Below are positions 1-9,059 of a DNA stretch of 64,000 nucleotides, one piece after another. Numbering within the stretch: position 1 is the stretch's first letter; each line of letters opens with the position of its first letter. The stretch is from Pseudomonadota bacterium. Lineage in GTDB: Bacteria > Pseudomonadota > Gammaproteobacteria > Burkholderiales > Rhodocyclaceae. The notes below the pieces were generated by a model. It searched no databases, was not told the origin of the DNA, and saw only the letters and a program-made list of their open reading frames with translations. Location: contig JAFEDH010000023.1 in the NCBI GenBank assembly GCA_018241695.1, forward strand, positions 141,895 to 205,894, given 5' to 3'. A program made the position numbers and the translations under genes.

Positions 1-355
1 CTTCCAGGGTGCGGACCAGTTCGGGAATATCGAGCGGGTCGTTCTGCAGATCGCCATCGAGCGTGACCGTGTAGCGCCCTTCGACCGCGTCGAACCCGGC
101 CTGAAGGGCGGCGGTCTGGCCATAGTTGCGCATCAGCCAGCGCGGCTTGAGCCAGGGGGTACGCAGCGCGAGATCACGCAGGATGCGCGCCGAGTCGTCA
201 CGCGAGCCGTCGTCCACGCAGATCAGCTCGAAACTGAAACCGGAAGGCGCCATGGCTTCATCGACGCGTGCCACCAGATCGGGAAGATTCTCCGCCTCGT
301 TGTAGATGGGGATGACGATGGAGATGTCGCAGGCGTAGGTGTGGGTGTCGGTCAT
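1..355 (-). CDS. Glycosyltransferase family 2, DPM1/ArnC-like (partial, 3' end outside window)
   Basis: Only the first 118 codons lie in the window. The N-terminus has the GT-A pattern of polyprenyl-phosphate glycosyltransferases: IVIPIYNEAENL near residue 13, VDDGSRDDS near residue 51, and LDGDLQNDP near residue 101 carrying the metal-binding DxD. The family moves a sugar from a nucleotide carrier onto a lipid phosphate at the inner face of the inner membrane. The ATG at 355 overlaps the stop of the upstream membrane protein gene in an ATGA, so the two are probably translationally coupled. It is the last gene seen in the arn-type operon and is distinct from the ArnC encoded at 6578-7516. Its sugar is unknown. 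Confidence 0.85.
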   Translation of the reverse strand, partial: MTDTHTYACDISIVIPIYNEAENLPDLVARVDEAMAPSGFSFELICVDDGSRDDSARILRDLALRTPWLKPRWLMRNYGQTAALQAGFDAVEGRYTVTLDGDLQNDPLDIPELVRTLE

Positions 356-894
356 GTGCGGTTCTTGTAGGCGCGCCAGCCATTCTTCAGTGTGAGGATC
401 AGCAGGGCCACCGCCAGCAGGGGGTCGAGCAGGGTATCCCATAAATTGGCTGATTCGAGCATACCAGCGGACCAGGCCACCAGGTCTACCGCCAGCAGCC
501 AGAGCCACAGGGCCTCGCCACGCCACCAGGCCCATAGCGCCGGGACGGCGAGCAGCGCCACCAGCAGCCCGGGCTGATAGCCGAGGCGATAGGGGTCCCA
601 GTCACTCATGCCCAGGCTCAGGGGATAGAAAACCAGGGCGATCAGCGTGAGGATGGCCGGGCCACGCCAGCCCCGGGCGATTGCCTGCGGGGTGCGCTCG
701 AACAGGGCCAGAACCAGCAGTTGCACGGTGGTGATGCTGGGGTCGCCCCAGAGGCCGCGCAGGGCCATGGCAGGAGAGACCTCTCCCCAGGGCGCGAGCG
801 ACAGCAGGGACAGGGCGGCGGCGACAAGATGCCAGCGCCGGGGCAGCACGCGGGTGAATAGCCATGCGAGGAGCAGAACCTGGACGAGCAGCAT
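352..894 (-). CDS. Hypothetical multi-pass membrane protein, 180 aa
   Basis: No family recognised. The 180-residue product is strongly hydrophobic, with about five to six likely membrane segments (roughly residues 2-16, 22-38, 52-66, 80-95, 108-122 and 125-175) and a short basic tail ending KNGWRAYKNRT. It lies between a sialidase-like gene (overlap around 894-896) and a GT2 gene (ATGA overlap at 352-355), which implies one transcript and probably a shared envelope-glycan role. A carrier for a lipid-linked sugar or a scaffold for the GT2 are both possible; neither is shown by sequence. Confidence 0.7.
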   Translation of the reverse strand: MLLVQVLLLAWLFTRVLPRRWHLVAAALSLLSLAPWGEVSPAMALRGLWGDPSITTVQLLVLALFERTPQAIARGWRGPAILTLIALVFYPLSLGMSDWDPYRLGYQPGLLVALLAVPALWAWWRGEALWLWLLAVDLVAWSAGMLESANLWDTLLDPLLAVALLILTLKNGWRAYKNRT

Positions 895-2060
895 CAGCGC
901 AGATCTTTCAGCCAGTCGGGATAGAAGCGCAGGTGCTTGATGCGCTCGCGTTTCCAGGTGTAGGCCAGGTGAATGACACCGCTTTCATCCTGGAGCAGCG
1001 CCGGGTAGGAGAATTCATCCTGGGGCTCGCCCTGGTCCACGATACGGGGCGCGGACCAGCTGTTGCCGGCATCCACCGAAAGTGCCAGCGCGAGGCTGCT
1101 GCGACCCGAGGTGGATGGGTTGTAGGCAAGCAGCAGCCGGCCATCGTTGAGCCGCAGCAGGGCGATGCCGGCATTCGGGTTGGGTAGTTCGGTGGCGACG
1201 GCGGACGACCAGTGGGCGCCACCATCCACGCTGTGGCTCATGCGGATCCGCTGTTGCGGGCCGGCGTCCCGCAACAGGGCGATGGCATGGTCGGTGTCCA
1301 GAGCGGCGATGGCCGGTTGCAGGCTCTGGCTGGCGGCGGGCAGACGCAGCTTGTCCGTAATGGTGGCAGCTCCTTGCAGGCGCAGCCACTCCGGACGCTT
1401 GGCGATGAATTCGTGATAGACCGGCAAGCCCAGTTCGCCGTTTGCCAGCGGTACGGGGGGGGCGCGGACCAGGGTGGACAGGTTCCAGAAGGGAGAGGTG
1501 ATCCAGCGCGTGATCCTTGACCAGTTGCGTCCTTCATCCCGCGATACCGTGTGGTTCAGCGCGCTGCCGGCCCAGCCGCCATAGGAGACGCTGACGAACC
1601 ACAGATGCAGCGCGCCGTCGGGAGCGGTCCAGAGTAGCGGATTACCCAGCTTGCGCACCAGGCGCCGGGTATCGTGCTGTACCCGCTCCCGGGTGATGAT
1701 GGATACCGGATCCTCCCATTGGCGGCCGTCATAACGGGACAGGACGATGGCAACATCCTCCGCCCCTTCACGACTGCCGGCGAACCACGCCGCTGCGATG
1801 CGGTCCGGCCCCAGCGGGGCGAGGGTGACGGCATGGGCGCTGGCGGCGGGATTGGGGATCAGGGTGGATTCGATATCGGGACGGGCGTGGGTTGGCAGAC
1901 TCGCGGTAGAGGTCACCGTCTGGAAATGGGGAGCCGGCAGCGGCCCGAGCCAGGGCAGGCTGACAGCCAGGGCGAGGCAAAAGGCGAAAAGCGGTGGCCA
2001 GCGGCCGTTGATGAACCCGCTCAGGCGGGGCGAGCGCGCCGGTAGCCAGCGGGAGATCAT
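894..2060 (-). CDS. Sialidase-like (BNR-repeat) beta-propeller protein with N-terminal membrane anchor
   Basis: The 388-residue product has a basic N-terminus, a hydrophobic segment at about residues 22-42 (uncleaved anchor or signal), then a BNR/sialidase-like propeller. Asp-box-like elements are visible (SRDEGRNW, SVDGGAHWSS, SVDAGNSWSA), as is the FAGSREGAEDVAI stretch typical of the BNR_2 family. Such proteins are predicted to hydrolyse or bind glycans outside the cytoplasm. I chose the ATG at 2060 rather than 2120 because it forms an ATGA overlap with the upstream ArnT-like gene. A sialidase-like gene inside an L-Ara4N operon is unusual. The catalytic residues were not verified, so exo-sialidase activity is not claimed. 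Confidence 0.75.
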   Translation of the reverse strand: MISRWLPARSPRLSGFINGRWPPLFAFCLALAVSLPWLGPLPAPHFQTVTSTASLPTHARPDIESTLIPNPAASAHAVTLAPLGPDRIAAAWFAGSREGAEDVAIVLSRYDGRQWEDPVSIITRERVQHDTRRLVRKLGNPLLWTAPDGALHLWFVSVSYGGWAGSALNHTVSRDEGRNWSRITRWITSPFWNLSTLVRAPPVPLANGELGLPVYHEFIAKRPEWLRLQGAATITDKLRLPAASQSLQPAIAALDTDHAIALLRDAGPQQRIRMSHSVDGGAHWSSAVATELPNPNAGIALLRLNDGRLLLAYNPSTSGRSSLALALSVDAGNSWSAPRIVDQGEPQDEFSYPALLQDESGVIHLAYTWKRERIKHLRFYPDWLKDLR

Positions 2061-3673
2061 GGCACCAGCTCCAGCAGTACGATGGAGGACATCAAGGGCT
2101 GCGGCGAGCGCAGTTTCCATGCCTGGAACCAGTCCGCGGAGGTGGCTCCTTCTCGGGCGAAGCGGATGCCGGAACCGGCCGAGGTGAGAGCCTGGTATTC
2201 GGTCACGGGCTTGGAGTGGAGTCTGAGGGCATCGAGTTGTGCGGACAGATGGGGGAGGTCCTCCTTGCGGACACTGATCAGGGTGCCGGGCTGCCGCTCG
2301 CCGGGAGGCAGGCTGTCAAGCCGGCTGGTCTGGCGTAGTGGCCGTTGCATCAACATGGGCAGCAGGGCCGGCTGCGGGCCGTCGAAGAGGATGACGGCAT
2401 GATCGTGGGTCCGGGTCAGCAGGGTGGCGGGAATCCGGTTCACACCCAATGCCGGGAAAGCCACGCCCCATCCGGCCGCCCAGAGTACGGCAGCCGATGC
2501 CGCGAGCCGGCCCCAGGCGGGCGGTCCGTTGCGCCACCAGACGGCAATGAACCAGAGCAGGGCAATGGCGAGCAGGGCCCATCCTCCCATTTGCCAGCGC
2601 CAGAGCAGGACAATCAGGATCAGCGCGAGCAGGGCCGGGATTACGCTGCCCAGGCGCCGTGTCCAGCAGGGCGGGTTGCCCCGCTCCAGGGCGAACGCGG
2701 CGAGGATGGCCAGCGCTGGCAGGGAGCCGATCAGGTAGCGCTCGAAGGTGCGGATGAAAAAGAAGGGCAGCAGGGTGAGGGCGAGCCAGCAGGCGAGAAA
2801 GCGGATGTCGGGATCATGCCGGCGCACCCACAGGGACTGGAAGGCGACGAAGCTCCAGGGCAGGGCGAGGGTGAGGATGCCAATGGCCGGATCGAGGGAG
2901 AAACGGGAAAGCTGCCGGGCTTCCAGTTCATCCTGGGTGATGCGGGCTAGCTCGGCACCGAAATGGTCACGCACGTAGAGGAACCAGAAAACAGGCAATG
3001 CCGCGGCCAGAAGAAGCGCCAGCAGATGATGGGGCCAGTGGCGCAGGGCCGTATCGCGCAGGGCGGGACGCACGATCCACAGCGCCAGCATGCCCCCGCC
3101 GCAGACAATCAGGGCCAGGGGGCCCTTGGTCAGAATCGCGGCGGAAAGCGTTGCGGCGCAGGCCAGCAGCGCGCTCCAGCGGGGCTGTCGGAGCCAGCCC
3201 AGATAGCAGCAGAAGGCGCCCAGAGAGAGGGCGGCCACGGGCACATCGAGCATCAGGCGGCGGGATTCCGAGGCGATGCCGCTCATGCCCAGCAGAACGG
3301 CGGCGGCGATCAGCCCCGTGCGCCAGTGTCCGCCAAGAAATTTCCCGATCCAGGTGGTGCCGCCCAGCAGCAGGAGGGCGAAGGCGACGGTGATGCCACG
3401 GGCGGCCAGCAGGGAAGGGCCGAACATTTCGTAGCTGGCCCGGCCCAGCCAGTAAAGAAAAGGGGGTTTCTTGAGACGGGGAAGCCCGTCGATGAAGGGC
3501 ACCCACCAGTGATCGCCCTGCATCATCTCGAGGGGAATGCGCAGGCCCAGCAGGTATTCATCCTTGCCGGTGAGGCCGGTCGGCTCGGTGATGCCCAGGC
3601 CCAGGACCAGCGCGGCCAGCGCAATCAGCGCCAGGGGCAGGAAGACCCTAGGCAGCAGCCGGGAACTCGACAT
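2057..3673 (-). CDS. ArnT-like lipid A glycosyltransferase (GT83/PMT superfamily), second copy
   Basis: A 538-residue polytopic membrane protein with about 12 hydrophobic segments. The N-terminal periplasmic loop has the family pattern KDEYLLG (about residue 37) and PRLKKPPFLYWLGR (about residue 65), as in ArnT and other undecaprenyl-phosphate-sugar:lipid A transferases. It probably transfers a lipid-linked sugar to lipid A or another acceptor on the periplasmic face. It overlaps arnD by 26 bases and the sialidase-like gene by 4. A more typical ArnT is encoded at 9056-10744, so this one may have another donor or acceptor. Confidence 0.8.
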   Translation of the reverse strand: MSSSRLLPRVFLPLALIALAALVLGLGITEPTGLTGKDEYLLGLRIPLEMMQGDHWWVPFIDGLPRLKKPPFLYWLGRASYEMFGPSLLAARGITVAFALLLLGGTTWIGKFLGGHWRTGLIAAAVLLGMSGIASESRRLMLDVPVAALSLGAFCCYLGWLRQPRWSALLACAATLSAAILTKGPLALIVCGGGMLALWIVRPALRDTALRHWPHHLLALLLAAALPVFWFLYVRDHFGAELARITQDELEARQLSRFSLDPAIGILTLALPWSFVAFQSLWVRRHDPDIRFLACWLALTLLPFFFIRTFERYLIGSLPALAILAAFALERGNPPCWTRRLGSVIPALLALILIVLLWRWQMGGWALLAIALLWFIAVWWRNGPPAWGRLAASAAVLWAAGWGVAFPALGVNRIPATLLTRTHDHAVILFDGPQPALLPMLMQRPLRQTSRLDSLPPGERQPGTLISVRKEDLPHLSAQLDALRLHSKPVTEYQALTSAGSGIRFAREGATSADWFQAWKLRSPQPLMSSIVLLELVP

Positions 3674-4583
3674 CAGCCAGGAACTCCGGCCCTTGCAACA
3701 GCAGTTCTCCCGAGCGGCCGGGTACGGTACCCCAGCCGATTTCGTGGCGGGGCAGGGTATCGGGATTCAATCCGGCACGCAGATCGCGCAGTGCAATCAG
3801 GCGGTAACCCTGGTGTTTCCAGCCGAGCAGGAGTTTTTCGAAAGTCTCGGCCAGCTTCATGCCTTCCAGCTCCGCGTGGAGCGTATAGACATGGCCGGTG
3901 GTGGATTCTTCCCGGGTCATACCCAGCAGATGCTCGTGGACATTGCCGGCGTCGAGGCCGTCCAGGCCGATGAGTTCATCCAGGGTGGGCAGGGTGGTCG
4001 GCAGTTGCGGGCAGTCGACCACTTCACCATTCCAGACCGGCATGAAGGGGCGCTGGCCACGGCAATCGGAGGCATGGGTCATGCCCAGGCGCTGGGTGAG
4101 GCGCAGGGCGTGGGGGTTCATCTGCCATCCCGCGGCACCGTGCGTTGCAGCGGGGGACTTGAAAACTTCCAGGTAGCGGCTGGCGGCCAGACCCATTTCG
4201 CGCTCGGTCCAGGCCATTGGCGCATTGCGTACCCCGTCCTGCCAGCGGATGTGATCCCAGCAGTGGATGCCGGTTTCGAAACCGCTTTCACCCACACCAC
4301 GCAGGATGTCGGCGCAACGGCGGCCGATGTCCGGCCCGGGCAACAGCGTGCCGTACATCAGGGTCTTGAGGCCGTAATGCGAAACCACGGAGGTTCGCGA
4401 TACCTTTTTCATGAAGCCGGGGCGAAAGGCGCGCTTGATCGCGCGGCCAGTATGGTCCGGCCCCAGGGAAAACAGGAAGGTGGCACCGGCGCCGTGACGC
4501 CGCAGAAGCTCCACCAGCCGGGGCACGCCGATCAGGGTGCCACGGTAGGTGTCAACATCGATCTTCAGGGCAAGCTGGCGCAT
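3648..4583 (-). CDS. arnD: 4-deoxy-4-formamido-L-arabinose-phosphoundecaprenol deformylase
   Basis: A 311-residue NodB-type polysaccharide deacetylase. The N-terminus KIDVDTYRGT carries the metal-binding aspartates (about D9 and D11), and GIHCWDHIRW at about residues 105-114 supplies the two metal histidines (H107, H111). ArnD removes the formyl group from undecaprenyl-phosphate-L-Ara4FN before flipping. Length and motifs fit the family, and the gene lies 7 bases downstream of the ArnA-type decarboxylase gene. The C-terminus is alanine-rich and overlaps the ArnT-like gene. Confidence 0.92.
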   Translation of the reverse strand: MRQLALKIDVDTYRGTLIGVPRLVELLRRHGAGATFLFSLGPDHTGRAIKRAFRPGFMKKVSRTSVVSHYGLKTLMYGTLLPGPDIGRRCADILRGVGESGFETGIHCWDHIRWQDGVRNAPMAWTEREMGLAASRYLEVFKSPAATHGAAGWQMNPHALRLTQRLGMTHASDCRGQRPFMPVWNGEVVDCPQLPTTLPTLDELIGLDGLDAGNVHEHLLGMTREESTTGHVYTLHAELEGMKLAETFEKLLLGWKHQGYRLIALRDLRAGLNPDTLPRHEIGWGTVPGRSGELLLQGPEFLADVEFPAAA

Positions 4584-4590
4584 GCATCCC

Positions 4591-5637
4591 TCAATCCATC
4601 AGCTTTCGCGCCTCGGCCACATCGCTACGGTAGGCTTCGAAAATGCCACGCAGCGCGCTCTCGAAATCGACCTTCGGTTCCCAGCCCAGATCGGCCATGG
4701 TGTTGGCGATCTTCGGCACCCGGTGCTGGGTGTCCTGGTAGCCGCCACCGTAATACTCGGTGGATGTGGTTTCCAGCACCCTGACCTGGGCGGCGCTGCC
4801 CGCGTATTCGGGGTACTGCCGGGCTAGGTCGAGCATCAGGGTGGAGAGTTCGCGGATCGAGTAGTTGTTTTTCGGGTTGCCGATGTTGTAGATCTTGCCG
4901 TTGGCGATGCCATTCTTGTTGTCGATGATGCGCATCAGGGCGTCGATGCCATCGGTGACATAGGTGAAGGAGCGTTTCTGGGCACCGCCGTCCACCAGCT
5001 TGATCGGCTCGCCGCGGACGATGTGGCCGAGGAACTGGGTGATGACGCGGCTGGAGCCTTCCTTCGGGGTGTGGATCGAATCCAGGCCGGGGCCGATCCA
5101 GTTGAAGGGGCGGAAAAGGGTGTACTGCAGGCCTTCCTGCTGGCCATAGGCGTGGATCACGCGGTCCATCATCTGCTTGGCGCAGGCGTAGATCCAGCGC
5201 GGCTTGTTGATCGGGCCATAGATCAGGGGGGAATTCTCCGGGTCGAATTCCGGATCCTGGCTCATGCCATAGACCTCGGAGGTGGAGGGGAAGATGACCC
5301 GCTTCTTGTACTTCACCGCCTGGCGGATGATCGGCAGGTTGGCCTCGAAATCCAGCTCGAAGACGCGCAGGGGCTCCTTGACGTAGGTGGCCGGAGTGGC
5401 GATCGCCACCAGGGGCAGGATCACGTCGCATTTGCGCACGTGGTATTCGATCCACTCCTTGTTGATGGTGATGTCGCCTTCGAAGAAGTGGAAGCGCGGG
5501 TGGTCAAGGAGGTCGGCCACGCGCTCGGCATTCATGTCCATCCCGTACACCTCCCAGTCGGTGGTGCCGAGGATGCGGTTGGACAGATGGTGGCCAATGA
5601 AGCCGTTGACGCCGAGGATGAGGATCTTTTTGCTCAT
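4591..5637 (-). CDS. arnA: UDP-glucuronate decarboxylase (ArnA C-terminal domain as a separate protein)
   Basis: A 348-residue extended SDR enzyme corresponding to the C-terminal half of E. coli ArnA. It has the NAD-binding GVNGFIG at residues 9-15, catalytic STSEVYG at 118-124 and YACAK at 150-154. It oxidises and decarboxylates UDP-glucuronate to UDP-4-keto-arabinose, the first committed step to L-Ara4N. In enterobacteria this domain is fused to the formyltransferase; here the formyltransferase is a separate gene 5 bases upstream, so ArnA is split. The start ATG at 5637 gives MSKKILILG, the normal beginning of a Rossmann fold. Confidence 0.92.
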   Translation of the reverse strand: MSKKILILGVNGFIGHHLSNRILGTTDWEVYGMDMNAERVADLLDHPRFHFFEGDITINKEWIEYHVRKCDVILPLVAIATPATYVKEPLRVFELDFEANLPIIRQAVKYKKRVIFPSTSEVYGMSQDPEFDPENSPLIYGPINKPRWIYACAKQMMDRVIHAYGQQEGLQYTLFRPFNWIGPGLDSIHTPKEGSSRVITQFLGHIVRGEPIKLVDGGAQKRSFTYVTDGIDALMRIIDNKNGIANGKIYNIGNPKNNYSIRELSTLMLDLARQYPEYAGSAAQVRVLETTSTEYYGGGYQDTQHRVPKIANTMADLGWEPKVDFESALRGIFEAYRSDVAEARKLMD

Positions 5638-5642
5638 GGTGG

Positions 5643-6581
5643 TCAGCCCAGTGTGATCGGATATTGCGTGTGTTGGCCCAGGCGGGCAGGCAGCGTGGCG
5701 GGAGGGATAGTCTCGCCATCCAGTTCGACAGACAGGATTCTAACCACCCCGCCATCGCCGCAACGGGCAAAAAGCCGGGTTTCGTCGAGGTAGAGCGCGG
5801 GTTTGCCGGCTGGCCCGGTCTTGCCGGGATGGGACAGGCTGCGGGTGATGACGATACGGTGTCCGTCGAGATCGAAAAAGGCACCCGGATAGGGGGGGGC
5901 CACCGCCCGGATCAGGTTGTGCACCGTACCGGCAGGCTGCATCCAGTCGATGCGGCCATCTTCGGGTTTGCGCCCGCCAAAGTAGCTGCCATCTCCCAGG
6001 TTGGGCCGTACATGCGGCGCGGTGCCCGCCAGCAGGGCGGGCAGCACACCGTTGAGCGCCATTTCGGCAGCCAGCGTGACCTTGCCGAAGACCTCGCCGG
6101 CAGTGTCGTCGGGCAGGATGGGGACAGCCTGCCGGGCCACGATTTCGCCCGCATCGGGTTTTTCCACCATGCGGTGCAAGGTCGCGCCGGTTTCGGTTTC
6201 ACCGTGCAGCACCGCCCAATTGACGGGCACACGCCCCCGGTAACGGGGCAGCAGCGAGCCGTGCATGTTGTAACCCCCGCGACGGGGGATCTCCAGCAGC
6301 GCCGGCTTGAGCATCAGCCGGTAGTAGAAGGAGAAGAAGAAGTCGGGTGCCAGGCTCTGGAGGCGGCGGATGAATTCCGGGTGATTGGGGTCTTCCGGTG
6401 TGGTGACGGGGATGCCGTAGTCCTGCGCCACGTCGGCGACCCGTTCGAACCAGAGGTTCTCGTTCGGATTGTCCTCGTGGGTCACCACCAGGGCGATGTC
6501 CACGCCGTGGGCCAGCAGTACCCTCAGGCAGCGGGCGCCGACATTGTGATAGGCGAAAACGACGGCGCGGGAGGCGTTCAT
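5643..6581 (-). CDS. UDP-L-Ara4N formyltransferase (ArnA N-terminal domain as a separate protein)
   Basis: A 312-residue methionyl-tRNA-formyltransferase-like protein matching the N-terminal half of ArnA. Visible motifs are [13 protein letters not shown] (catalytic Asn and His), then [13 protein letters not shown] and KPDAGEI, typical of 10-formyl-THF-dependent formyltransferases. It formylates UDP-L-Ara4N. I placed the start at 6581, where the ATG overlaps the arnC stop (ATGA), rather than at the far-upstream 6827, whose extra N-terminus is arginine/proline-rich read-through of arnC in another frame. With the decarboxylase gene downstream it rebuilds ArnA as two polypeptides. Confidence 0.9.
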   Translation of the reverse strand: MNASRAVVFAYHNVGARCLRVLLAHGVDIALVVTHEDNPNENLWFERVADVAQDYGIPVTTPEDPNHPEFIRRLQSLAPDFFFSFYYRLMLKPALLEIPRRGGYNMHGSLLPRYRGRVPVNWAVLHGETETGATLHRMVEKPDAGEIVARQAVPILPDDTAGEVFGKVTLAAEMALNGVLPALLAGTAPHVRPNLGDGSYFGGRKPEDGRIDWMQPAGTVHNLIRAVAPPYPGAFFDLDGHRIVITRSLSHPGKTGPAGKPALYLDETRLFARCGDGGVVRILSVELDGETIPPATLPARLGQHTQYPITLG

Positions 6582-7516
6582 GCATCGCGCTCCAGTACAG
6601 CTTCGATCAGATAGCGGGGACGGTGGCGCACCTGCTGGTAGATGCGGCCGATGTATTCGCCCAGGAGGCCGATGCCGAACAGGGTGAGCCCGACGAGAAA
6701 GAAGGCGAGTGCGAAGAGGGTGAACAGGCCTTCCGCTTCGGGGCCGACGGTCAAGCGGCGGATGATCAGCAGGACGAAGAGCGCGGCCGAACCGAGGGAA
6801 ACCACGATGCCCAGCATGGAGAACCATTGCAGGGGCACCAGCGAGAAACCCGTCATCAAATCGAAATTGAGGCGGATCAGGCTGTAGAGCGAATATTTTG
6901 ATTCCCCGGCGACCCTCTCCTCGTGCTCGACCACCACTTCCGCCGGGTAGCGGGCGAAGGTGTAGGCCAGGGCGGGGATGAAGGTGCTGACTTCCTTGCA
7001 GGCATTGATCGCGTTCACCACGTTGCGCGAATAGGCACGCAGCATATTGCCCTGATCGGTGATCCGGATGTGGGTGATTTTTTCCCGCAGCTGGTTCATG
7101 GCCTTCGAGGCGAAGGTGCGAAAAAAACTGTCCTGGCGTTTGCGCCGGATACTGCCGACGTAGTCATGGCCTTCACGCATCTTGGCAACGAGCTTGCCGA
7201 TTTCCTCGGGAGGATTTTGCAGGTCGGCATCCAGGGTGAGGACAATATCGCCGCGGGCATGCTCGAAGCCGGCCATGATCGCCATGTGCTGGCCGGCATT
7301 GGTGGCCAGCAGGATGGCCCGGGTGACATCCGGGCGTTGCTGGAACTGCTCACGCAGGATGGCGGCGGAGCGGTCGCGGCTGCCGTCATTGACGAAGAGG
7401 ATTTCATAGGGCTCGCCAAGGGCATCCAGCGCCGGATAGAGCCGGTCGAAGAGGTTCTGGAGGCCGGCTTCCTCGTTGTATACCGGGATGACGACGGAAA
7501 TTTCGGGAGTGTTCAT
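6578..7516 (-). CDS. arnC: Undecaprenyl-phosphate 4-deoxy-4-formamido-L-arabinose transferase
   Basis: A 312-residue GT2 enzyme. It has VVIPVYNEEAGL near residue 9, FVNDGSRDRS near residue 41 and TLDADLQNPPEEI near residue 95 (DxD), then two C-terminal membrane helices at about residues 235-260 and 268-295. ArnC transfers L-Ara4FN from UDP to undecaprenyl phosphate on the cytoplasmic side of the inner membrane. The gene sits between arnB and the formyltransferase, as expected. The 4-base overlap with the formyltransferase start suggests coupled translation. Confidence 0.92.
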   Translation of the reverse strand: MNTPEISVVIPVYNEEAGLQNLFDRLYPALDALGEPYEILFVNDGSRDRSAAILREQFQQRPDVTRAILLATNAGQHMAIMAGFEHARGDIVLTLDADLQNPPEEIGKLVAKMREGHDYVGSIRRKRQDSFFRTFASKAMNQLREKITHIRITDQGNMLRAYSRNVVNAINACKEVSTFIPALAYTFARYPAEVVVEHEERVAGESKYSLYSLIRLNFDLMTGFSLVPLQWFSMLGIVVSLGSAALFVLLIIRRLTVGPEAEGLFTLFALAFFLVGLTLFGIGLLGEYIGRIYQQVRHRPRYLIEAVLERDA

Positions 7517-7546
7517 GTCAGACGTTTTGAACCAGCCTGGATCAGG

Positions 7547-8674
7547 TTAATGGGCCCGCCGGCTCTGGGTCAGGGCCGGCTTCAGGGCGGCGCAGACACG
7601 ATCCACATCGGCGTCGGTCATGGCCGGGAAAAGCGGCAGGGTCACGGTCCGGGCGCCTACATCCTCGGCATGGGGGAACTGGCCGGGGCGAAAACCCAGA
7701 TTCCGGTACAGGGTGAACAGATGCAGCGCCGGGTAATGGACGCCGACGCCGATGCCTTTGGCCTTCATGGCAGCGAGGAAGGTACCGCGGTCGGTGCCGG
7801 GGGGCAGGAGCGGCTGGAACATATGCCAGTTGCTGCGGCTGAAATCGGCAGGAGGCAGTTCCAGACCGAGGCCGGGGTCGATCCTGTCGAAGTAGGCGCG
7901 GGCCAGGGCGCGGCGGCGCTCGGTCCAGGCTGCGATGTGGCGCAATTGCCCCAGACCCACGGCGGCGGCGACATCGGTGAGATTGAATTTCCCCCCCGCT
8001 ATATCCACATCCATGCTGCCATCGGGAAAGCGTTGTACGCCTTGCAGGCGCATCCGCTCGCAGAGGACAGGATCGATATCGTCCGGCAGCACCAGGGCGC
8101 CACCTTCGCAGGTGGTGAGATTCTTGTTGGCGTGGAAGCTGAAAGAGATGAAGTCGCCCGTGCTGCCGATGGGCCGGCCATTCCACGCGGCACCGAAGGA
8201 TTGGGCGGCATCTTCCACCACCCGCAGAGCGTGCTTGCGGGCGATCGCGTAGAGCCGGTCGCGGTCCACCGGCAGGCCGGCCAGGTCTACCGGCATCAGG
8301 GCGCGGGTGCGGGACGTGATGGCGGCAGACAGTTTTTCGAGATCGATGTTGCGGGTTGCCGGGTCGATGTCCACCAGCACCGGTGTGGCGCCCACTTCCA
8401 GAATCACGTTGGCGGTGGCGACCCAGGTCATGGGGGTGGTGATCACCTCATCGCCGGGCTGGATGCCGGCCAGGCGCAGCGCCACTTCCATGGTGCCGGT
8501 GCCGGAGTTGAACGCCCGGACCGTGCGTCCGCCCAGATAGCGGGAGAGCGCGGCCTCGAAGGCGAGGACTCTGGGACCGCTGGTGATCCATCCGGAGCGC
8601 AGGACATCGGCCACGTCGGCGATGGTTTCCTCGTCGATGAAAGGGCGGGTGAAGGGAAGAAATGCTTCTGCCAC
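7547..8674 (-). CDS. arnB: UDP-4-amino-4-deoxy-L-arabinose aminotransferase
   Basis: A 375-residue DegT/DnrJ/EryC1 PLP enzyme. The start FLPFTRPFIDEETI is the usual ArnB opening; VVEDAAQS holds the PLP-ring aspartate (D155), and FHANKNLT holds the Schiff-base lysine (K184). It aminates UDP-4-keto-arabinose using glutamate. It lies 30 bases upstream of arnC and 13 bases downstream of the small ArnE/F-type gene. Length matches the family. Confidence 0.93.
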   Translation of the reverse strand: MAEAFLPFTRPFIDEETIADVADVLRSGWITSGPRVLAFEAALSRYLGGRTVRAFNSGTGTMEVALRLAGIQPGDEVITTPMTWVATANVILEVGATPVLVDIDPATRNIDLEKLSAAITSRTRALMPVDLAGLPVDRDRLYAIARKHALRVVEDAAQSFGAAWNGRPIGSTGDFISFSFHANKNLTTCEGGALVLPDDIDPVLCERMRLQGVQRFPDGSMDVDIAGGKFNLTDVAAAVGLGQLRHIAAWTERRRALARAYFDRIDPGLGLELPPADFSRSNWHMFQPLLPPGTDRGTFLAAMKAKGIGVGVHYPALHLFTLYRNLGFRPGQFPHAEDVGARTVTLPLFPAMTDADVDRVCAALKPALTQSRRAH

Positions 8675-8687
8675 GGTGTACGGTTTC

Positions 8688-9059
8688 CTATGATTTCGCG
8701 ACCAGCACGACGCCGATCACGATGAAGCCGATGCCCAGCATCTTCTGCATCGCCAGCGCCTCGCCGAACCAGTAATGGGCGATGATCGCGTTGACCACAT
8801 AGCCGATGGACAGCATCGGGTAGGCGATCGAGACCGGTACCCGGGACAGCGCCATGATCCAGACCACCAGACTCACCGCGTAACAGGCCATGCCGCCCAT
8901 GATGTAGGGCTGGAAGGCGATCTTCATGCCCACCGGAAGCAGGTTGCTCAGGTGGAAGTCGAACTGGCCCACGGCGTTGGTACCGGCCTTGAGCAGGAGC
9001 TGCGCGGCCGCATTGAGCAGGACTCCGGTGAGGATCAGGGCGAAGGCGATCGGGGTCAT
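8688..9059 (-). CDS. Small four-helix DMT/SMR-type carrier, ArnE/ArnF-like flippase subunit
   Basis: A 123-residue protein with four membrane helices (about residues 3-20, 48-66, 74-93 and 102-120) of the EamA/SMR type. In arn operons the ArnE-ArnF pair is proposed to flip undecaprenyl-phosphate-L-Ara4N across the inner membrane. Only one such gene is seen here, so the carrier may be a homodimer or have a partner elsewhere. It shares an ATGA overlap with the ArnT gene upstream (9056-9059). I cannot tell ArnE from ArnF. Confidence 0.82.
   Translation of the reverse strand: MTPIAFALILTGVLLNAAAQLLLKAGTNAVGQFDFHLSNLLPVGMKIAFQPYIMGGMACYAVSLVVWIMALSRVPVSIAYPMLSIGYVVNAIIAHYWFGEALAMQKMLGIGFIVIGVVLVAKS

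Noticed and set aside
6923..8725. A 600-codon plus-strand open frame opposite arnC and arnB.
   Set aside because: It is the antisense shadow of conserved arn genes, with biased composition and no recognisable domain.
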